Notes: a model not told the origin generated them from the sequence alone. A DNA stretch of 64,000 bases from Hedera helix (GCA_947179155.2 OX359270.1:22043056-22107055), one strand, 5' to 3'; shown: positions 12,042 through 25,215, numbered from the stretch's first letter. Made by a program: numbers and translations.

Positions 12042-13109
12042 TGTAATATCCCAAATATTTACAAGAATTATAAATAAGATTTTAAATAATTAATTAAAGG
12101 TTATGGTTTAAAACCTAGAGTTATCGAAGTGAGATGTGTAAAAAATGAGTGAACATTTTTTTGTTTAACATAATTTATTTGTTAGAAATTAAATGTGAGA
12201 ATATTGTAATGATACATGTAGAGAATTTAATCCCATTTTGCTGAGATTTAATAGGCCCCACAAGGGGGTGGCTTGATTTTGCTTGGTTGCTTCAATTGTA
12301 CATAATATCAAAGTGGTTCACCAACCTTAGTCAATCACCTAGTCATTCAAGTGGTCAATCAATCCAATAGTAAGCATAATTAGCTCTTAATTTGACTATG
12401 TTAGTTGATTAGTAGGAGTTGATGGTGATTAAGGAAATGCTATATATAGAGAAGAGGAAACGAGCTAGCAAAGGTTAGTCATTTGCTAACTAGTTCAAGT
12501 GTTGTAGAGAGAGAAACTTTAGAAAAAAATAAGAGCTACTTTGTGAGATTGATGATCCACCATGAAAAAATGTTAGAGGATAGTTAATGAGGAGTCACAA
12601 GCCAACATCATGTTAAGAAGAAGAAGAGCATCCATGTCTAAGAGGTTAAAAAGTGTTCTAAACCCTCTTTAGTTCATTTTTATAGTTCAGATATGATTTG
12701 AACGGTTAAAATATATTTTTTACCGATCAAAAGTTATTTTGATGATCTAGAAGTCTAAAACTATGATATATAGGTATATTCATAATTTGATATAGTTAAT
12801 ACATGTATTTGTATAGGTGGTATGCAAATAATTAGAAGAAAAGTGCATATAGAGATTTACCGGTAAAAACCTTGGTAGCTATGTGCTATTTAATATTGTA
12901 GATTGAAATGTACAAGTTGAAAAATTAATTTCTATAGCTATAAAGTTACATATATGAGTTTTTAAGAAAACCCAACTTGAAGCTTTCAAAAACATAGAAA
13001 AACAAGGAAGTTATGGCTTTTACCGCAAAAAAAAGCGTTTTGAAACCCTAGATGGTTCGATCTTAAATTTCTTGTTAAAACGTTTTCAAAAATGTGATTA
13101 ACCATTCCT
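12042..13109 (+). mobile_element. Tek1 3' LTR, truncated
   Basis: It starts TGTAATATCCC and follows the same sequence as the first part of solo LTR S1 (read from 29465 downward), with a TATA box at 12441-12448. Relative to S1 it lacks about 1.1 kb of U3 that includes a (TA)n tract. Similarity to S1 stops at about 13107 (GATTAACCAT), where Tek2 coding sequence begins, so roughly three quarters of the LTR is missing. Confidence 0.75.
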
Positions 13110-13112
13110 GTA

Positions 13113-14345
13113 GAATACATTCATAGGAATTGTTGTGCTGAATTACGAGGGTTTAGACTTAACGTGGATTTGATATCGACTCGTCTGGGGGAGTTCGACG
13201 TAATCCTAGGGATGGATTGACTATTGAGTCATGGAGTAGTTATTGGCTGTAAGAAGAAGTGTGTGCACCTAAAGACTCCGAATAAGTCAAAAGTCATATT
13301 TTATAGTAGTAAATCGTCGAGACAATCAAGTTGTCTAACGATAATGCAAGCACGAAAGTTTCTTAGGAAATGGTGCGTAGGTTATTTGGCTCATGTGGTA
13401 GATACTCGACGAGTCGAGGGCGAACTGAGTCAGATACCTGTTGTACAGGAATTCGCTGATGTTTTCCCAGATGAGATTCTAGGGTTACCACCGGACATAG
13501 AAGTGGAGTTTGTTATTGATTTGGTACCATGGACCGCACTGATATCGAAGGCACCATACCGTATGGCACCGGTGGAAATGAAAGAATTGATGGTTCAGTT
13601 GCAGGAACTGTTGGATAAAGGTTACATAAGACCAAGCGTGTCATCGTGGGGAGTGCTCGTTCTGTTTATAAAGAAGAAGGATGGTTCGATGAGGCTTTGT
13701 ATTGATTACCGGGAGTTGAACAAGGTCACCATTAAGAACAGGTATCCGCTGCCCAGAATTGACGATCTGTTTGATGAACTTAAGGGAGCGAAATACTTTT
13801 TGAAGATAGATTTGAGGACGGGTTATCATCAACTAAAGGTGAGGGAGGAGGATATCCCGAAGACGGCATTCAGAACTCGTTATGGACATTTCGAGTTTCT
13901 GGTAATGTCATTTGGACTGACGAATGCACCAGGGGCATTCATGGATATGATGAACAGAGTGTTCAAGCAGTACTTGGACAAGTTCGTGGTCGTATTCATC
14001 GATGACATATTTGTGTATTTGAAGACGGAGGAAGAACACGTTTAACATCTGAGGAGTGCTTTGGAGTCATTAAGAAGAGAGAAGTTATACGCGAAGTTTT
14101 CAAAATGTGAATTTTGGTTGCAGATGGTGCAGTTTCTAGGTCATGTTATCGATAAAGACGGTGTTTCAGTGGATCCAACAAATGTGGAAGCAATTATCAA
14201 TTGGGAGCAGCCGAAGACACCAACCGAAATTAGGAGTTTCTTAGGGTTAGCGAGATACTATTAGAGATTCATCCAGGATTTCTCAAAGATAACATCGCTG
14301 TTAACCAATCTTACCCGGAAGACAGTGAAATTTGTTTGGACGGAG
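13113..14345 (+). pseudogene. Tek2 pol: end of protease and reverse transcriptase (Ty3/gypsy, Tekay-like)
   Basis: Reverse transcriptase of an LTR retrotransposon, copying genomic RNA into DNA. In frame from about 13113, the protease tail with EFDVILGMD is followed by a TGA (TGG in relatives) at about 13218 and then a 273-codon frame. RT landmarks are LLDKGYIRPSVSSWG, CIDYRELNKVTIKNRYPLPRIDDLFD, the YFLKIDLRTGYHQ block and FVVVFIDDIFVY, the FIDD form of the catalytic box. A TAA at 14043-14045, a TAG at 14265-14267 and a deletion near 14355 break the frame. The thumb segment has KFSKCEFW, VQFLGHVIDKDGVSVDP and RSFLGLARYY. The 5' part of the element (LTR, gag, most of protease) is missing. Confidence 0.88.
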
Positions 14346-14972
14346 AAGTGTGAAGAAAGTTTTACCAGACGACACGAGAGGTCTCGTATTGTACAGTGAC
14401 GCATCACACATGGGTCTTGGTTGTGTGTTAATGCAGCACGACTAGGTCATTGCGTACACGTCACGTCAGTTAAAAAACTATAAGAAGGGTTACCCGACTC
14501 ATGACCTGAAGTTAGTAGCGGTAGTTTTCGCCCTGAAGATTTGGAGGCATTACATGTATGGCGAGAAATGTGAGATATATACAGATCACAAAAGTCTAAA
14601 ATATATCTTCACTTAGAATGAGCTGAATATGAGGTAGTGTCAATGGTTAGAGTTGATCAAGGATTACGACTGTGAAATTCTGTACCATCCGGGCAAGACC
14701 AATGTAGTAGCAGATGCCTTAAGCAGAAAAAGAAGGGAGAAATTAATGAAGCTGACTATTCAGGAAGAGTTGGTAAGAGATTTTGAACAACTGGAATTGG
14801 AAGTCAAGTATCCGATGGAGACAAACGAGAAACTATTCGCGGTGACAGCGAGCCCGACCCTATTGGATAAGGTCATTGAGGCTCAGGAAAGGACGAAGAT
14901 TGTGATAGTATTAAAAAGCGAATTGCTGAAGGCGATGAGCTTAAGTATAAGATTGATAGCAATGGATTGCTA
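14346..14972 (+). pseudogene. Tek2 pol: RNase H domain and linker
   Basis: RNase H removes RNA from the RNA-DNA hybrid during reverse transcription. After a short deletion and frameshift following the RT thumb, the frame resumes with LPDDTRGLVLYSDASHMGLG (catalytic Asp of the YSDAS motif). It continues with YPTHDLKLVAVVFALKIWRHY (GKE/E-helix region), YTDHKSLKYIFT and ADALSRK, the last marking the end of RNase H. Stops interrupt it at about 14443, 14614 and 14636; Tek3 has coding triplets at the second and third positions. A 106-codon open part (14653-14973) covers the linker before integrase. Confidence 0.85.
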
Positions 14973-16286
14973 AGGTTTGAATGGAGAGTATGGGTACCAT
15001 TGAATCCTAAGCTGAGAGAAGAAATTCTTCAAGAAGCCCATAATACAAGGTACTCAGTACATCCCGGGAGCACGAAGATGTATCAGGATTTGAAGTAGTA
15101 TTTTTGGTGGCCAAATATGAAAAGGGAAGTGGCCGAGTGCGTTAGCCGATGTCTGACATGCCAGTGTGTCAGGGCAGAGCACCAGCGACCGAGCGGACTG
15201 TTTCAATCGTTGGAGATTCCAGAATGGAAGTGGGAGCACATCACAATGGACTTTGTGGTGGGTCTACCACCGACACATAAGGGTTTAGACGCCATCTGGG
15301 TAATAGTGGATCGTCTGACCAAGTCAACCCATTTTTTACCGATCAGAGTACGGTACAATCTGGAGCAGTTAGCGAAGCTCTATGTGAAGGAGATCGTGTC
15401 ACGACATGGATTGTCGGTATCGATTGTGTTTAACAGAGATCCGCGATTCACATCAAATTTTTGGAGAAGTCTACAGGCGAGAATGGGAACATAGTTGAGA
15501 CTGAGTACAACATATCATCCTCAAACTAACGACCAGAGTGAGCGAACAATTCAGACCCTAGAGGATATGCTTCGAGTGGTCGTAATGGATTTAAAGGGCA
15601 GCTGGGATGACCATTTACCGCTGGTGGAGTTCGCTTACAACAGCAGCTATCACGCTAGTATCAGTATGTCACTGTATGAAATGCTTTATGGAAGAAAATG
15701 TCGAACACCGTTGTATTGGGACGAGGTCAGTGAGCGAGGACTGCTTGGACCTGAAATGGTGCAGCAGACTGCAGACACAATGCAATTTATCAGAAATCGA
15801 CTGGTAGCAGCTCAAGATTGTCAAAAGAAGTATGCGAATTTGCATCGCCAGAAGCGGAACTTCGACGTGGGCAGTTTTGTATTTCTGAAGGTATCTCCCT
15901 GGAAGGGGAAGATCCGATTTGGTAAGAAGGGCAAGCTAAGCCCTAGGTGTATAGGACCCTTCGAGATTCTGAGGCGAGTTGGTGAAGTTGCGTACGAGGT
16001 AGCATTATCTCCTGAACTTGAGCACATTCACAATGTGTTTCATGTGTCAGTTTTGCAGCCGTATAAACTGGGCTACAAACACGTTACCTCTTATGAACCA
16101 ATTCAAGTCGAGAAGGATTTGTCATACGAAAAAGTTCCTATCCAGATACTCGATAGGAAGGAACAGAAGCTGAGGAATAAGATAATTCATTCTGTCAAAG
16201 TACTTTGGAGGACTCACGCAGTTGAAGAAGCTACGTGGGAACTCGAAGAGAAAATGAGAGCGAATTATCTGCAGTTATTCGAGTAA
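14973..16286 (+). pseudogene. Tek2 pol: integrase and chromodomain-like C terminus
   Basis: Integrase joins the cDNA to the genome. The zinc-binding part is damaged, but CLTCQ is visible at about 15150. The catalytic core has MDFVVGLP (first Asp) and FNRDPRF (second Asp). A TAG at 15492-15494 replaces the TGG present in Tek3, and the frame then continues with TYHPQTNDQSERTIQTLE (catalytic Glu region), GPFEILRRVG and HNVFHVS. The C terminus, with VLWRTHAVEEATWELEEKM up to the TAA at 16284-16286, matches the chromodomain-type end of Tekay/Del chromoviruses. The last 263 codons are open. Confidence 0.88.
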
Positions 16287-16320
16287 CCTTGTTTTGACAA
16301 TTCCGATGACGAAATTTTTA

Positions 16321-16339
16321 AGGGGGGGGGGGGGGGAGA
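16321..16339 (+). other. Tek2 polypurine tract with a run of 15 G
   Basis: A continuous G15 run (16322-16336) followed by AGA directly before the LTR start TGTAATGCCC. The upstream GATGACGAAATTTTTA box is the standard Tekay context. A pure G tract this long is unusual and may be slippage-prone. Confidence 0.75.
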
Positions 16340-17010
16340 TGTAATGCCCGTGAATTTTGAACCTCATTATTTAATTAAATAAAATATTTAATTATAATGA
16401 GTTAGCTTTGCGAGGTTATTTAAACCTTTGTGTGTGATTTATTAATTACGTGATTGAATGATTATGTGATTAATTGCTAGAGTTATTAAAGGGAGTCGCT
16501 AATAATTTAAGTAAATTAGTGAACAAACCCTAAGGTTTAATATCAAAGGAATTAATAAAGTTGTCCTTAATTAAATATTCAATTAAATTGAATATAATGA
16601 GTAATTAAATTTTGTACATTAATTAATATAACTCTTAATTAATGTAAACAATGTGAAATAATAATAATAATAATTATTAGTCCATTTAGTAATTTAATAC
16701 TAATAGACTAGAGTATTTAATTATTTAGTCAATCCAATCATTTATTTAACTATGGATTGGACAAATAATGTGTAACAAAATTAAATAGACAATCATTGGG
16801 TTATAATAAATAGTCCAATGTTAAATTAAATGGACTTGACTAAAGAATAGTCCAAGTCATTTAATGTATCCCAATTGGTATTTTAATTCTCCCATTATAA
16901 ACCCAATCAGAAAAATGAATTGTGTAACCCATTAAATTAAATAAAGTAATTTGGGAGGAAAAATAATTTGGGACAAAGAGTCCTAAATCTGTTGTATGCC
17001 ACCAACTGTG

Positions 17011-17450
17011 TAGTGGTGCACAAATGGCCTGTGGCCCGGCCTGGTCAAAGCCTGACCTGGTCAAGGCCCGGTCCGGCCTGGCCCGGCCTGAAGGCCTTAA
17101 ACAGACCACATTTTTTTGGCTTAGATCTGGCCTGGCTTGGCTTGCCAAAAAGCCCGACCTGGCCTGGCCCGAGGCCTGACATGGCCTGAGGCCCGACCTG
17201 ATTCACCTAAAACCCGGCTCGACCTGTCAATTTTTTTTGATTCATGCATGCATGTTTATATACGAATAAATAAATTCATAAAAACACATTGGGTAATGTA
17301 ATATATAAGAATTTTTCTTACCAAGCTAACAATCTACACTTTTTGCAGAACTTTCATTGCATCTTCATTTTAATAAATACTTAGGTTAAAAACTAGAAAA
17401 TCATTTGTAAAATAATAATAATAATAAAAAAGATAACGTTCATAAAAAAT
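17011..17450. mobile_element. truncated copy of the AGGCC-rich hAT element
   Basis: Begins TAGTGGTGCACAAATGGCC and follows the reverse complement of the intact copy at 9909-10746 through the GC-rich arm and into the AT-rich core. It stops at about 17450 (CATAAAAAATAATGG). The second arm and terminal repeat are missing. The 8 bp before it (CAACTGTG) is one half of a possible target duplication. Confidence 0.8.
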
Positions 17451-18592
17451 AATGGAGCATGTGTTTTTTTGGTTTTATTTAAATAATGGAGCATTGAGTA
17501 GTCTTTTCCCTATCTTTGTGTACATTATTATTTAGTTAAGAGAAAATCCAAATTCTTGTGGTAATGAAATGTGGTTGCCGGAATGTAATAAAATGGAAGG
17601 GAGTGAAGTAATTTTGAATTTTATTTATTTAATTAAGGTAGCTTGTTTGGGTATTGATGAGTCCTTTGTGCACAATTCACTCACCAACTATAGTCCTTGT
17701 GGGAGTCTTGTGCAAGCTTCCTAACTAGGGTTCATGATGGCTATAATTATATAGATATATATTTTATATCTATAGACTAAAAACTTATATTATTTGTAAC
17801 AAGTGTTAGACATTTTCTCTTACCTCATTGTTCAAGTTCTAGAGAGAAGCTAGAGAGAAAAATCCTTGTGAGAGTAAGTATTTTGAGAGAGCAAGGAAAA
17901 GGAAGGAGGAGGAGTTCATATTGTCTATGCCCTCATTCGTCAACTATTTTGGAAGAAAAAGAAAAATAGCCACTAAAATAAGGTAATGGTTATTTTAAAT
18001 TTAGCCTTATTTTTGGATTAAATAAACCAACATGTTAGTATAAGCATGTTAATATAGTTAGTAATGTGTATTAGTAGTATTTATGCCATACTTGAGTTTA
18101 ATATGTTTGGTTTGTATTTTTGGTATATTTTGTATGCTAAAAACATGTGTTTGGTAGTGTGTAAACAAGTCTTGAAATAATGACCAAAAATATTTTCATA
18201 AGATTTAGATTTAATGTTCTAATATTATAGAACATTAAATCATGAGAAAAACAAGATTTGAATAACTCAAAATGAAGTTATACAAAAAAAAGTTATGATT
18301 TGTAGAAGTTTATTTAGTACAATAATTTTGATGAAAAATATGGAATTAAATCATGGGTACTTAAATTTTCATGTTATAAATTAATGTTAAGTGATGGGTA
18401 ATCATTTTGGATTTTTTTTGATGGGTTAAAACTTACTTGAAGGTATAGTTTTCATTAAGGGTGGAGTATTACCGAAACAGTAGCAAAAAAATCTGGTAAA
18501 GGAAAAAAGGCTGGCTGCGCATGGCGCGCCAACAGTTTTTTGTTTGTAGCGGAGCCAAACGACGCTGTTTAGAAGTATAAAAAGCTTTAACT

Positions 18593-18678
18593 CGCGCGTT
18601 ATGCGCGGGAGCCATCTCCGGGTTCTTTAAAACAGTACCGTTTGGGGCCTATTTTTTTGTTAAGCGCGTGCTACGCGC
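18593..18678. repeat. two GCGCG hairpins in LTR-C
   Basis: CGCGCGTTATGCGCG (18593-18607) and GCGCGTGCTACGCGC (18664-18678) are inverted repeats. Both are followed by GGAGCCA, so they are also copies of each other about 70 bp apart. Confidence 0.7.
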
Positions 18679-18894
18679 GGGAGCCAACTTCTGGTAAAAT
18701 TACGAAATTGCCCCTCGGTCCGATTTTTCAGAATAATTACAAGATTTCCATTCAGTATAGTTTAATTAATTTAAATGTTTAAAAATTAATTTAAAATTAT
18801 ACAAAAATAATAATAATACAAAAGTGATTGTTGAGATTATATTTTACATTTAGATTAATATTTAAATATTTTAAATATTAATCTAGTTAGCTAA

Positions 18895-19560
18895 ATTTAT
18901 GGTTAAGTTACATAAATACAAATTCCATTACTTATTTACTATTTAATTTAGAATTGAATAATAAATAAGGGTGATAAATTAACAATTATTATTTAATTCC
19001 TATTAAATAATAATTAAAAAGAGAAAAAAATTTATAAATTAATTATTTATTATTTAAATATTATTAAATGATAAATAAAGATAATTAAGCAATTAATTAT
19101 TATTTAATTAGCGAGGGAATTTAAGTTAGTAGATTAATGATTTATTAAATAATAAATACGGATAAATAGATTAATTATTAATTAACCTTAAATAATAATT
19201 AAATTAAGTAGTAATTAATTATTAATTTAATTGACATTAAATACCAATTAAAGAGGATTAAAATTAGTGAACTATTATTTAATTTCTTTAAATTAAATAA
19301 TAAGTGAGGATAATTACTTAGTTAATTGTTAGTTGATTAATATTAAATTAAAGGAGGTTAAAATTAAATCAATAATTATTTATTATTTAATTATTATTAA
19401 ATAATAAGTATGTACAATTAGTTATTATTTATTTTAAATAATAACTAAAGATAATTAATTAATTTCTATTTAATCAAGATTAAATAGTAATTAAATAGAG
19501 ATTGAGTTAAAAAGATAATTTGAATTTATTTATGCATTAATTAAACAATTATAATAAATT
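18895..19560. repeat. AT-rich degenerate tandem block of LTR-C
   Basis: Irregular copies of ATTAATTATTATTTAATT separated by short GA-containing linkers, comparable to the blocks in the other LTR families of the window. Confidence 0.55.
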
Positions 19561-20879
19561 GTTTAAGGGTTTAATAAGTGTTTAGCACTTAAGAAAAATA
19601 CTCTCAACTTATTAAATCATTAACCTAAGTTTGTTTAGGTATCTATAGGGTTAATGATAGTATATCGAATGATGTGAATTATGTGTTAGACTTATTTGAT
19701 AGATAAGTTTTTAATTAGCGTACAAATGTACCAGTATACGCAGTATTAACTGTGACGACCTCGAATCCAGGTCCCTTGAACATCGGATCCGGTTCAACAC
19801 GAGTACAACTTTTTTCTTATTGTTCATGAATTAGAACAATATTATAATTGCTAAATAATCATTTATTTACAACTTTACAATATCTCTTTATATTCTAGAA
19901 TCGAAATCTTTAAACATTCCTAGTATGTCTCAATATCATACATGATACGATATTCTATTACAATTAATTTGAGTATTTAACACTCAAATTACATATCAAC
20001 CAATTCTTATACTATGCAATCATTTTACCTGTCCAATTCGAACTGATATCTATAGTGGTCTTACTAGACCTTCAGTGAATGTAATATGTATTCTTGTTTC
20101 TTGATCTTTATCAAAAACTTCGAATAACTTGCACTATCTGAAAATATTGGTTTTAAGCAAGAGTGAGCACGACGGCTCAACAAGTTTAACAGCTACACAT
20201 AACACCTTGCATGCTTCACATATTAAACATACTCTGCATTTTATACTTATATCATGCATTTCATGCTTTTCATTTTATGAATGCTGCATACTTCTTATGC
20301 ATCGCATATAATACACATCTAGCATATGTCAAGTCATGCTTCTTATTCTGTACATACGTTGCATATAATCATACTTCATGCGTTTCACATAACACAAATA
20401 TCATCAATATATTTTCATGTTAATAATTTAATAGCATATGGTTGCATAGAAATGCACATAGGAGCAAGTTCTGAAAAATTTGCCTGATTTGCTTCTACCA
20501 TTTACGCTTATTTTGTGTCTTTCGTTCAACCTACAATTTATATATAAAATTGACATAATCATTAGTTATAATGACTATAAATTAGTCTTAACTTAAGACC
20601 TTAACTTCAATCTATTAACTCTTAAGATGTCCGACAAACGAACCCTTAAGTTCTGGACAAAAATCCTAGCTCAAACATAGTTGGACATGTCGGGTACGCT
20701 TAACCAACTTATGCCTTCATTACACATTCTTCGTACGACTTACTTTTAATAAGTTGTCTAAAATTAGTCACAAAGGACTATCTATATTGGTTTAATTCGA
20801 TTAAACTTCCTTCTTTTACATAACTTAATGATTTGGACATTTAATAATGTACCAAATACCTCAAAATATTATCTACATT

Positions 20880-21335
20880 TGATGATATACAACTACATTC
20901 AAATATTAATAATCATTTAATAATATTTTAATCACTTATAAATATTATTATCCATTTAATAATATTTTAATCACTTATTAATATTATTAATCATTTAATA
21001 ATATTTTAAACACTTATTAATATTATTAACCATTTAATAATATTTTAATCACTTATTAATATTATTAATTATTTAATAATATTTTAATCACTTATTAATA
21101 TTATTAAATATTTAATAATATTTTAATCACATATTAATATTATTAACTATTTAATAATATTTTAATCACTTATTAACATTATTAATAATTTAATAATATT
21201 TTAATATCTTGCTAATATTATTAACCATTTAATAATTTTTTAATCACTTTGTTAAAATTATTAACCATTTAATAATATTTACTTTCTTTTTAATATTATT
21301 AACTATTTAATAACATTTTAATCACTTATTAATAT
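20880..21335. repeat. 32-bp AT-rich tandem repeat in S1
   Basis: More than a dozen copies of a unit like ATTTAATAATATTTTAATCA + CTTATTAATATT (about 32 bp). The array is split by the S2 insertion and resumes at 26835-26995. Confidence 0.75.
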
Positions 21336-21838
21336 TGTGACACCCCCAAATCTGGGCTCACACAGCCTAAACTTGAGTTGTCAAAAGACTACAACAAAAT
21401 TATTACAAGTAGTGCAACGTACAATAATACAGTGTATAATAATACACAACTAAGTCTTTCACGATTATTGTCACACTATTTTACAACTCGTGAAGATTAC
21501 GATAGCTATCACTCGGACTCTCACTCCATCCCCCGGCTAGACCCGGCTACGTTCTCATCTCCTGTTGAAAAATAATGGAACAAAAAGAAAGGGTGAGCTC
21601 AAATAGCCTAGTAAAGAATATCATGACTAAGATAATGACGAATAAATTATCATTAGCCTCCAACAGTTGAGTTCTTGATAAAATACAATAGACTACAAGA
21701 TTTATATCAAAAACTGCAGTTAAATTCTTAAACAACGTTCAGATCAATAATAGTAGCGGAATGAGAAATCTACTAGAAGAATAATGCAGACTATAATGTC
21801 CACTCGCTTCTCTTTTTCAGAAAAATATCATCAACTTT

Positions 21839-24656
21839 TGTAAGACCCCGAATTTTATGAAATATAAAAATTAATTTTTCTTCATATATATATTTTTCCT
21901 GAAACAGTAAGTGGTTAAATTAACGAAATTGAAAGTTAAGGATGTTATGTGTAAATTTTATTTTGTCGGAGAATATTCGTTTTGTCAGGGAATATTCGGG
22001 TCGTACGACGGCGCCGAAATAACTAATTATTGGTGGAGCCCACAACGAAATAATTGTCGGATATAGAAAACGACAGAAGTAACCTTTTTAAATAAAAATA
22101 GTCAACGGTGTTAACTGTTAAAATACCGGTGATAAAAGAATAGTAGCATACGGTAATTTATGGTATTTTCTGTAGCACACGGTACTCTACAGTAGCACGC
22201 GGTATTGCACAGTGGCTCATACTATTGTTCTGATAATTGACACCGTAACTGTTACGCATCATTTCATCAATAATTGTTACTGCATAATATTTTATGTTAT
22301 CAATTCAATAATTGTTGTTACACAGTATTTTGCATTATTGATTCAATAATTGTCATTACACTATATTTCATATCATTGACTCAATAATTGTTGCTGCACT
22401 GTTTTTAAAATTATTGAATCTAATAATTGTCACAGTAGCAAATATACTGTAATTTATATTATTAAATTAATAATAATCTGTAACGTGTTTATTACATTAT
22501 TGTTGAATTATTGTTGTAGCATTATTTTATATGCTGGACTCACAGGAAGAATAAATAAATAAATAAAAAAAAATAAAATAATTAATTTTACTATTTGAAA
22601 TAGTAACGTGAATAGTAACGTGAATAGTAACGTGAATAGTAAGTGAATAGTAAGAAACATGTGGACCCATTGGTGGGGCCCACATGGTTGGTGAAGCTTG
22701 AATTTGGAGAAATTTTTGCGCAGAAGGAAAAGGCAGCAAGGCTGCTGCCGCCTGCTGAATTTTCAGCTGGCGTGCAGCACGCCATTCACCAACCATGCAT
22801 AGTATCATATTTTCTCCTATAAATAGCTTGCTCAGCTGAATAGAAAAATCACACCTAAAACATAAAAATTTTCTATAAGAATTTTATGAGTTTTCTCTGA
22901 GAATAGTAAGGTTATTTTGAGAGTTTGAAAGCCAAAAGGAGTGCAGGAATTTTTCAAGTAAGTCTTTTATTAAAGAGTAGTAATTTTATAAATTCCTATT
23001 TTTCACGATATTCACAAATCTTCCTTTAGAAGACTCTTCTTTGAGAAGATTCATTTTTAAAAGCTTTCTTTGGAAGATTTATTTTGGAATATTATTTTTA
23101 AAACTATTTTAAAGTTGGTATTTTATACTACAAAAATTATGTTAAATATATATAATTTTGATAGTTCATAATATATGAGTTATCATACACTTTGAAGTTT
23201 ACATGTTGTAATTACTAATTTTATTATAAATATATAGGTTGATCAATCTCATTTAAATCAATATCCAGTCACGTGTTAAGGTAAGAAATGTCATTTTTTT
23301 TACACTCTTGAACTTGCTACGGTAAGGGATATCATATTCTTTCATCTTCTATTATTTAAACTTACTACGGTAAGGGGTATCACTCTTTTCATCGTCATAA
23401 ATGGATATTATTTTCTTTCATACTCCTGAATCGAAACTTATTATGGAACTATTGCTTCTATAATTCCTGAAAATATTATATGTTCCATAATAGTTGAACT
23501 TCATTATTTCAACTGAACCTTCCTATTTTCTGAATCTTTCTATTGAACTGTAACCGTTATTCTGAACTGAGAATCTTGAATAACATTTTTAAATTTCACT
23601 CCACATCATGTTGACAATTTGGACATTATTTGAATCTGCACAAAGTAAACTTCCGATACTTATTGTTTATCCTGTTTCTTCTGTTCATCAATTGTATCAC
23701 TATTATTTGTACTAATCATCAAGAATCAAGCTGTTGTGAATATCTGTGGCCGGGGGCACAGATGTGATATATTTGTTGAACAGATGATAGGTTAAAGGCG
23801 ATATACTAGGTTAAAGGCGATACATCTGTTCGGTGTCTTTTATGGCACGTGGTGAATGTTCTCTTTGGCCCGTAGTGCAAAGATGAACTGTTGGTTGGTA
23901 TGATTATGACCAAAGGCTGAATCTGGTATAATCATGACCGTTGGTGCTTTATTGAATATCTTTGGCCCGTAGTGCAAAGATGAACTGTTGATTGGTATGA
24001 TTATTACCAAAGGCTGAATCTGGTATAATCATGACCGTTGGTGTTATATTAAATGTCTTTGGCCCGTAGTGCAAATATGAACTGTTGATCTGCATGATTA
24101 TGATCAGGAACTGTGAATTTTTATTATCATGACTAATGGTATTTCAGATGATAAAAGTTGATGATATTTTTACGAAAAAAGAGAAGCGAGTGGACATTAT
24201 AGTCTGCATTATTCTTCTAATAGATTGCTCATTCCGCTGCTATTATTGATCTGAACGTTGTTTAAGAATTTAACTACAGTTTTTGATATAAACCTTGTAG
24301 TCTATTGTATTCTATCAAGAACTCAACTGTTGAAGGCTAATGATAAATTATTCGTCATTATCTTAGTCATGATATTTCTTACTGGGCTATTTGAGCTCAC
24401 CCTTTCTTTTCGTTCCATTGTTTTTCAACAGGAGATGAGAACGTAACGGGGTCTAGCCGGGGAATGGAGTGAGAGTGCGGGGATAGCTATCATAGTCTTC
24501 ACGTGTTATAAAATAGTGTGGCAATAATAATGAAGACTTAGTTGTGTTGTATTATCCACTGTATTGTTGTACGTTGTATTTCATTGTAATAATTTTGTTG
24601 TAGTCTTTTGACGACTCAAGTTTGGGCTGTGTGGGCCTAGATTTGGGGGCGTCACA
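21839..24656 (+). mobile_element. solo LTR S3 (family B) inserted in S2
   Basis: 2,818 bp, TGTAAGACCCCG...GGGGGCGTCACA, plus-oriented, flanked by a perfect 5-bp duplication ACTTT (21834-21838, 24657-24661). It is the same family as its host S2 but inverted, so together they form a large imperfect palindrome. It carries a TATA box (CTATAAATAG, 22817-22826), a palindrome GTCGTACGAC (22000-22009), and a 12-bp array of AATAGTAACGTG units (about 22600-22650). Confidence 0.95.
23750..24100. repeat. roughly 100-bp tandem repeat in S3
   Basis: Three copies of a unit starting TCTTTGGCCCGTAGTGCAAA and running through TGGTATAATCATGACCGTTGG. Shorter versions occur in S2 (24700-24860) and in the Tek4 LTR (61160-61370), so copy number varies within family B. 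Confidence 0.75.
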
Positions 24657-25215
24657 ACTTTTATCAACTGAAATACCATTAGTCATGCTAATACAAATTC
24701 ACAATTCCTAGTCATAATCATGCAAATCAACAGTTCATCTTTGCACTACAGGCCAAAGATATTCACTATAACACCAACGGTCATGATTATACCAGTATTC
24801 AGTCTTTGGTTATAATCATACCAAACAACAGTTCATCTTTGCACTACGGGTCAAAGAGAACTTTCACCACGTGTCATAAAAGACACCGAACAGATGTATT
24901 GCTTTTAACCTATTATATCGCCTTTAACCTATCATTTGTTCAACAATTATATCGCATATGTGCCCCCGGCCACAGATATTCACAACAGCTTGATTTTTGA
25001 TGATTAGTACACATAACAGTGATATAAATGATGAACAGAAGAAACAGGATAAACAATAAGTATCGGAAGTTTACTTTGTGCAGATTTAAATAATGTCCAA
25101 ATTGTCAACATGATGTGGAGTAAAATTCAAAAATGATATTCAAGATCCACAGTTCAGAATAACAGTTACAGTTCAATAGAAATGTTTAGAAAAATAGGAA
25201 ATGAATAGAAAGAGT

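Noticed and set aside
24258..24446. 62-codon frame present in both S3 and S2 (also 21547-21735)
   Set aside because: The two LTRs are nearly identical at DNA level, so a shared frame says nothing about selection; it lies over the TGAGCTCA motif only by position.
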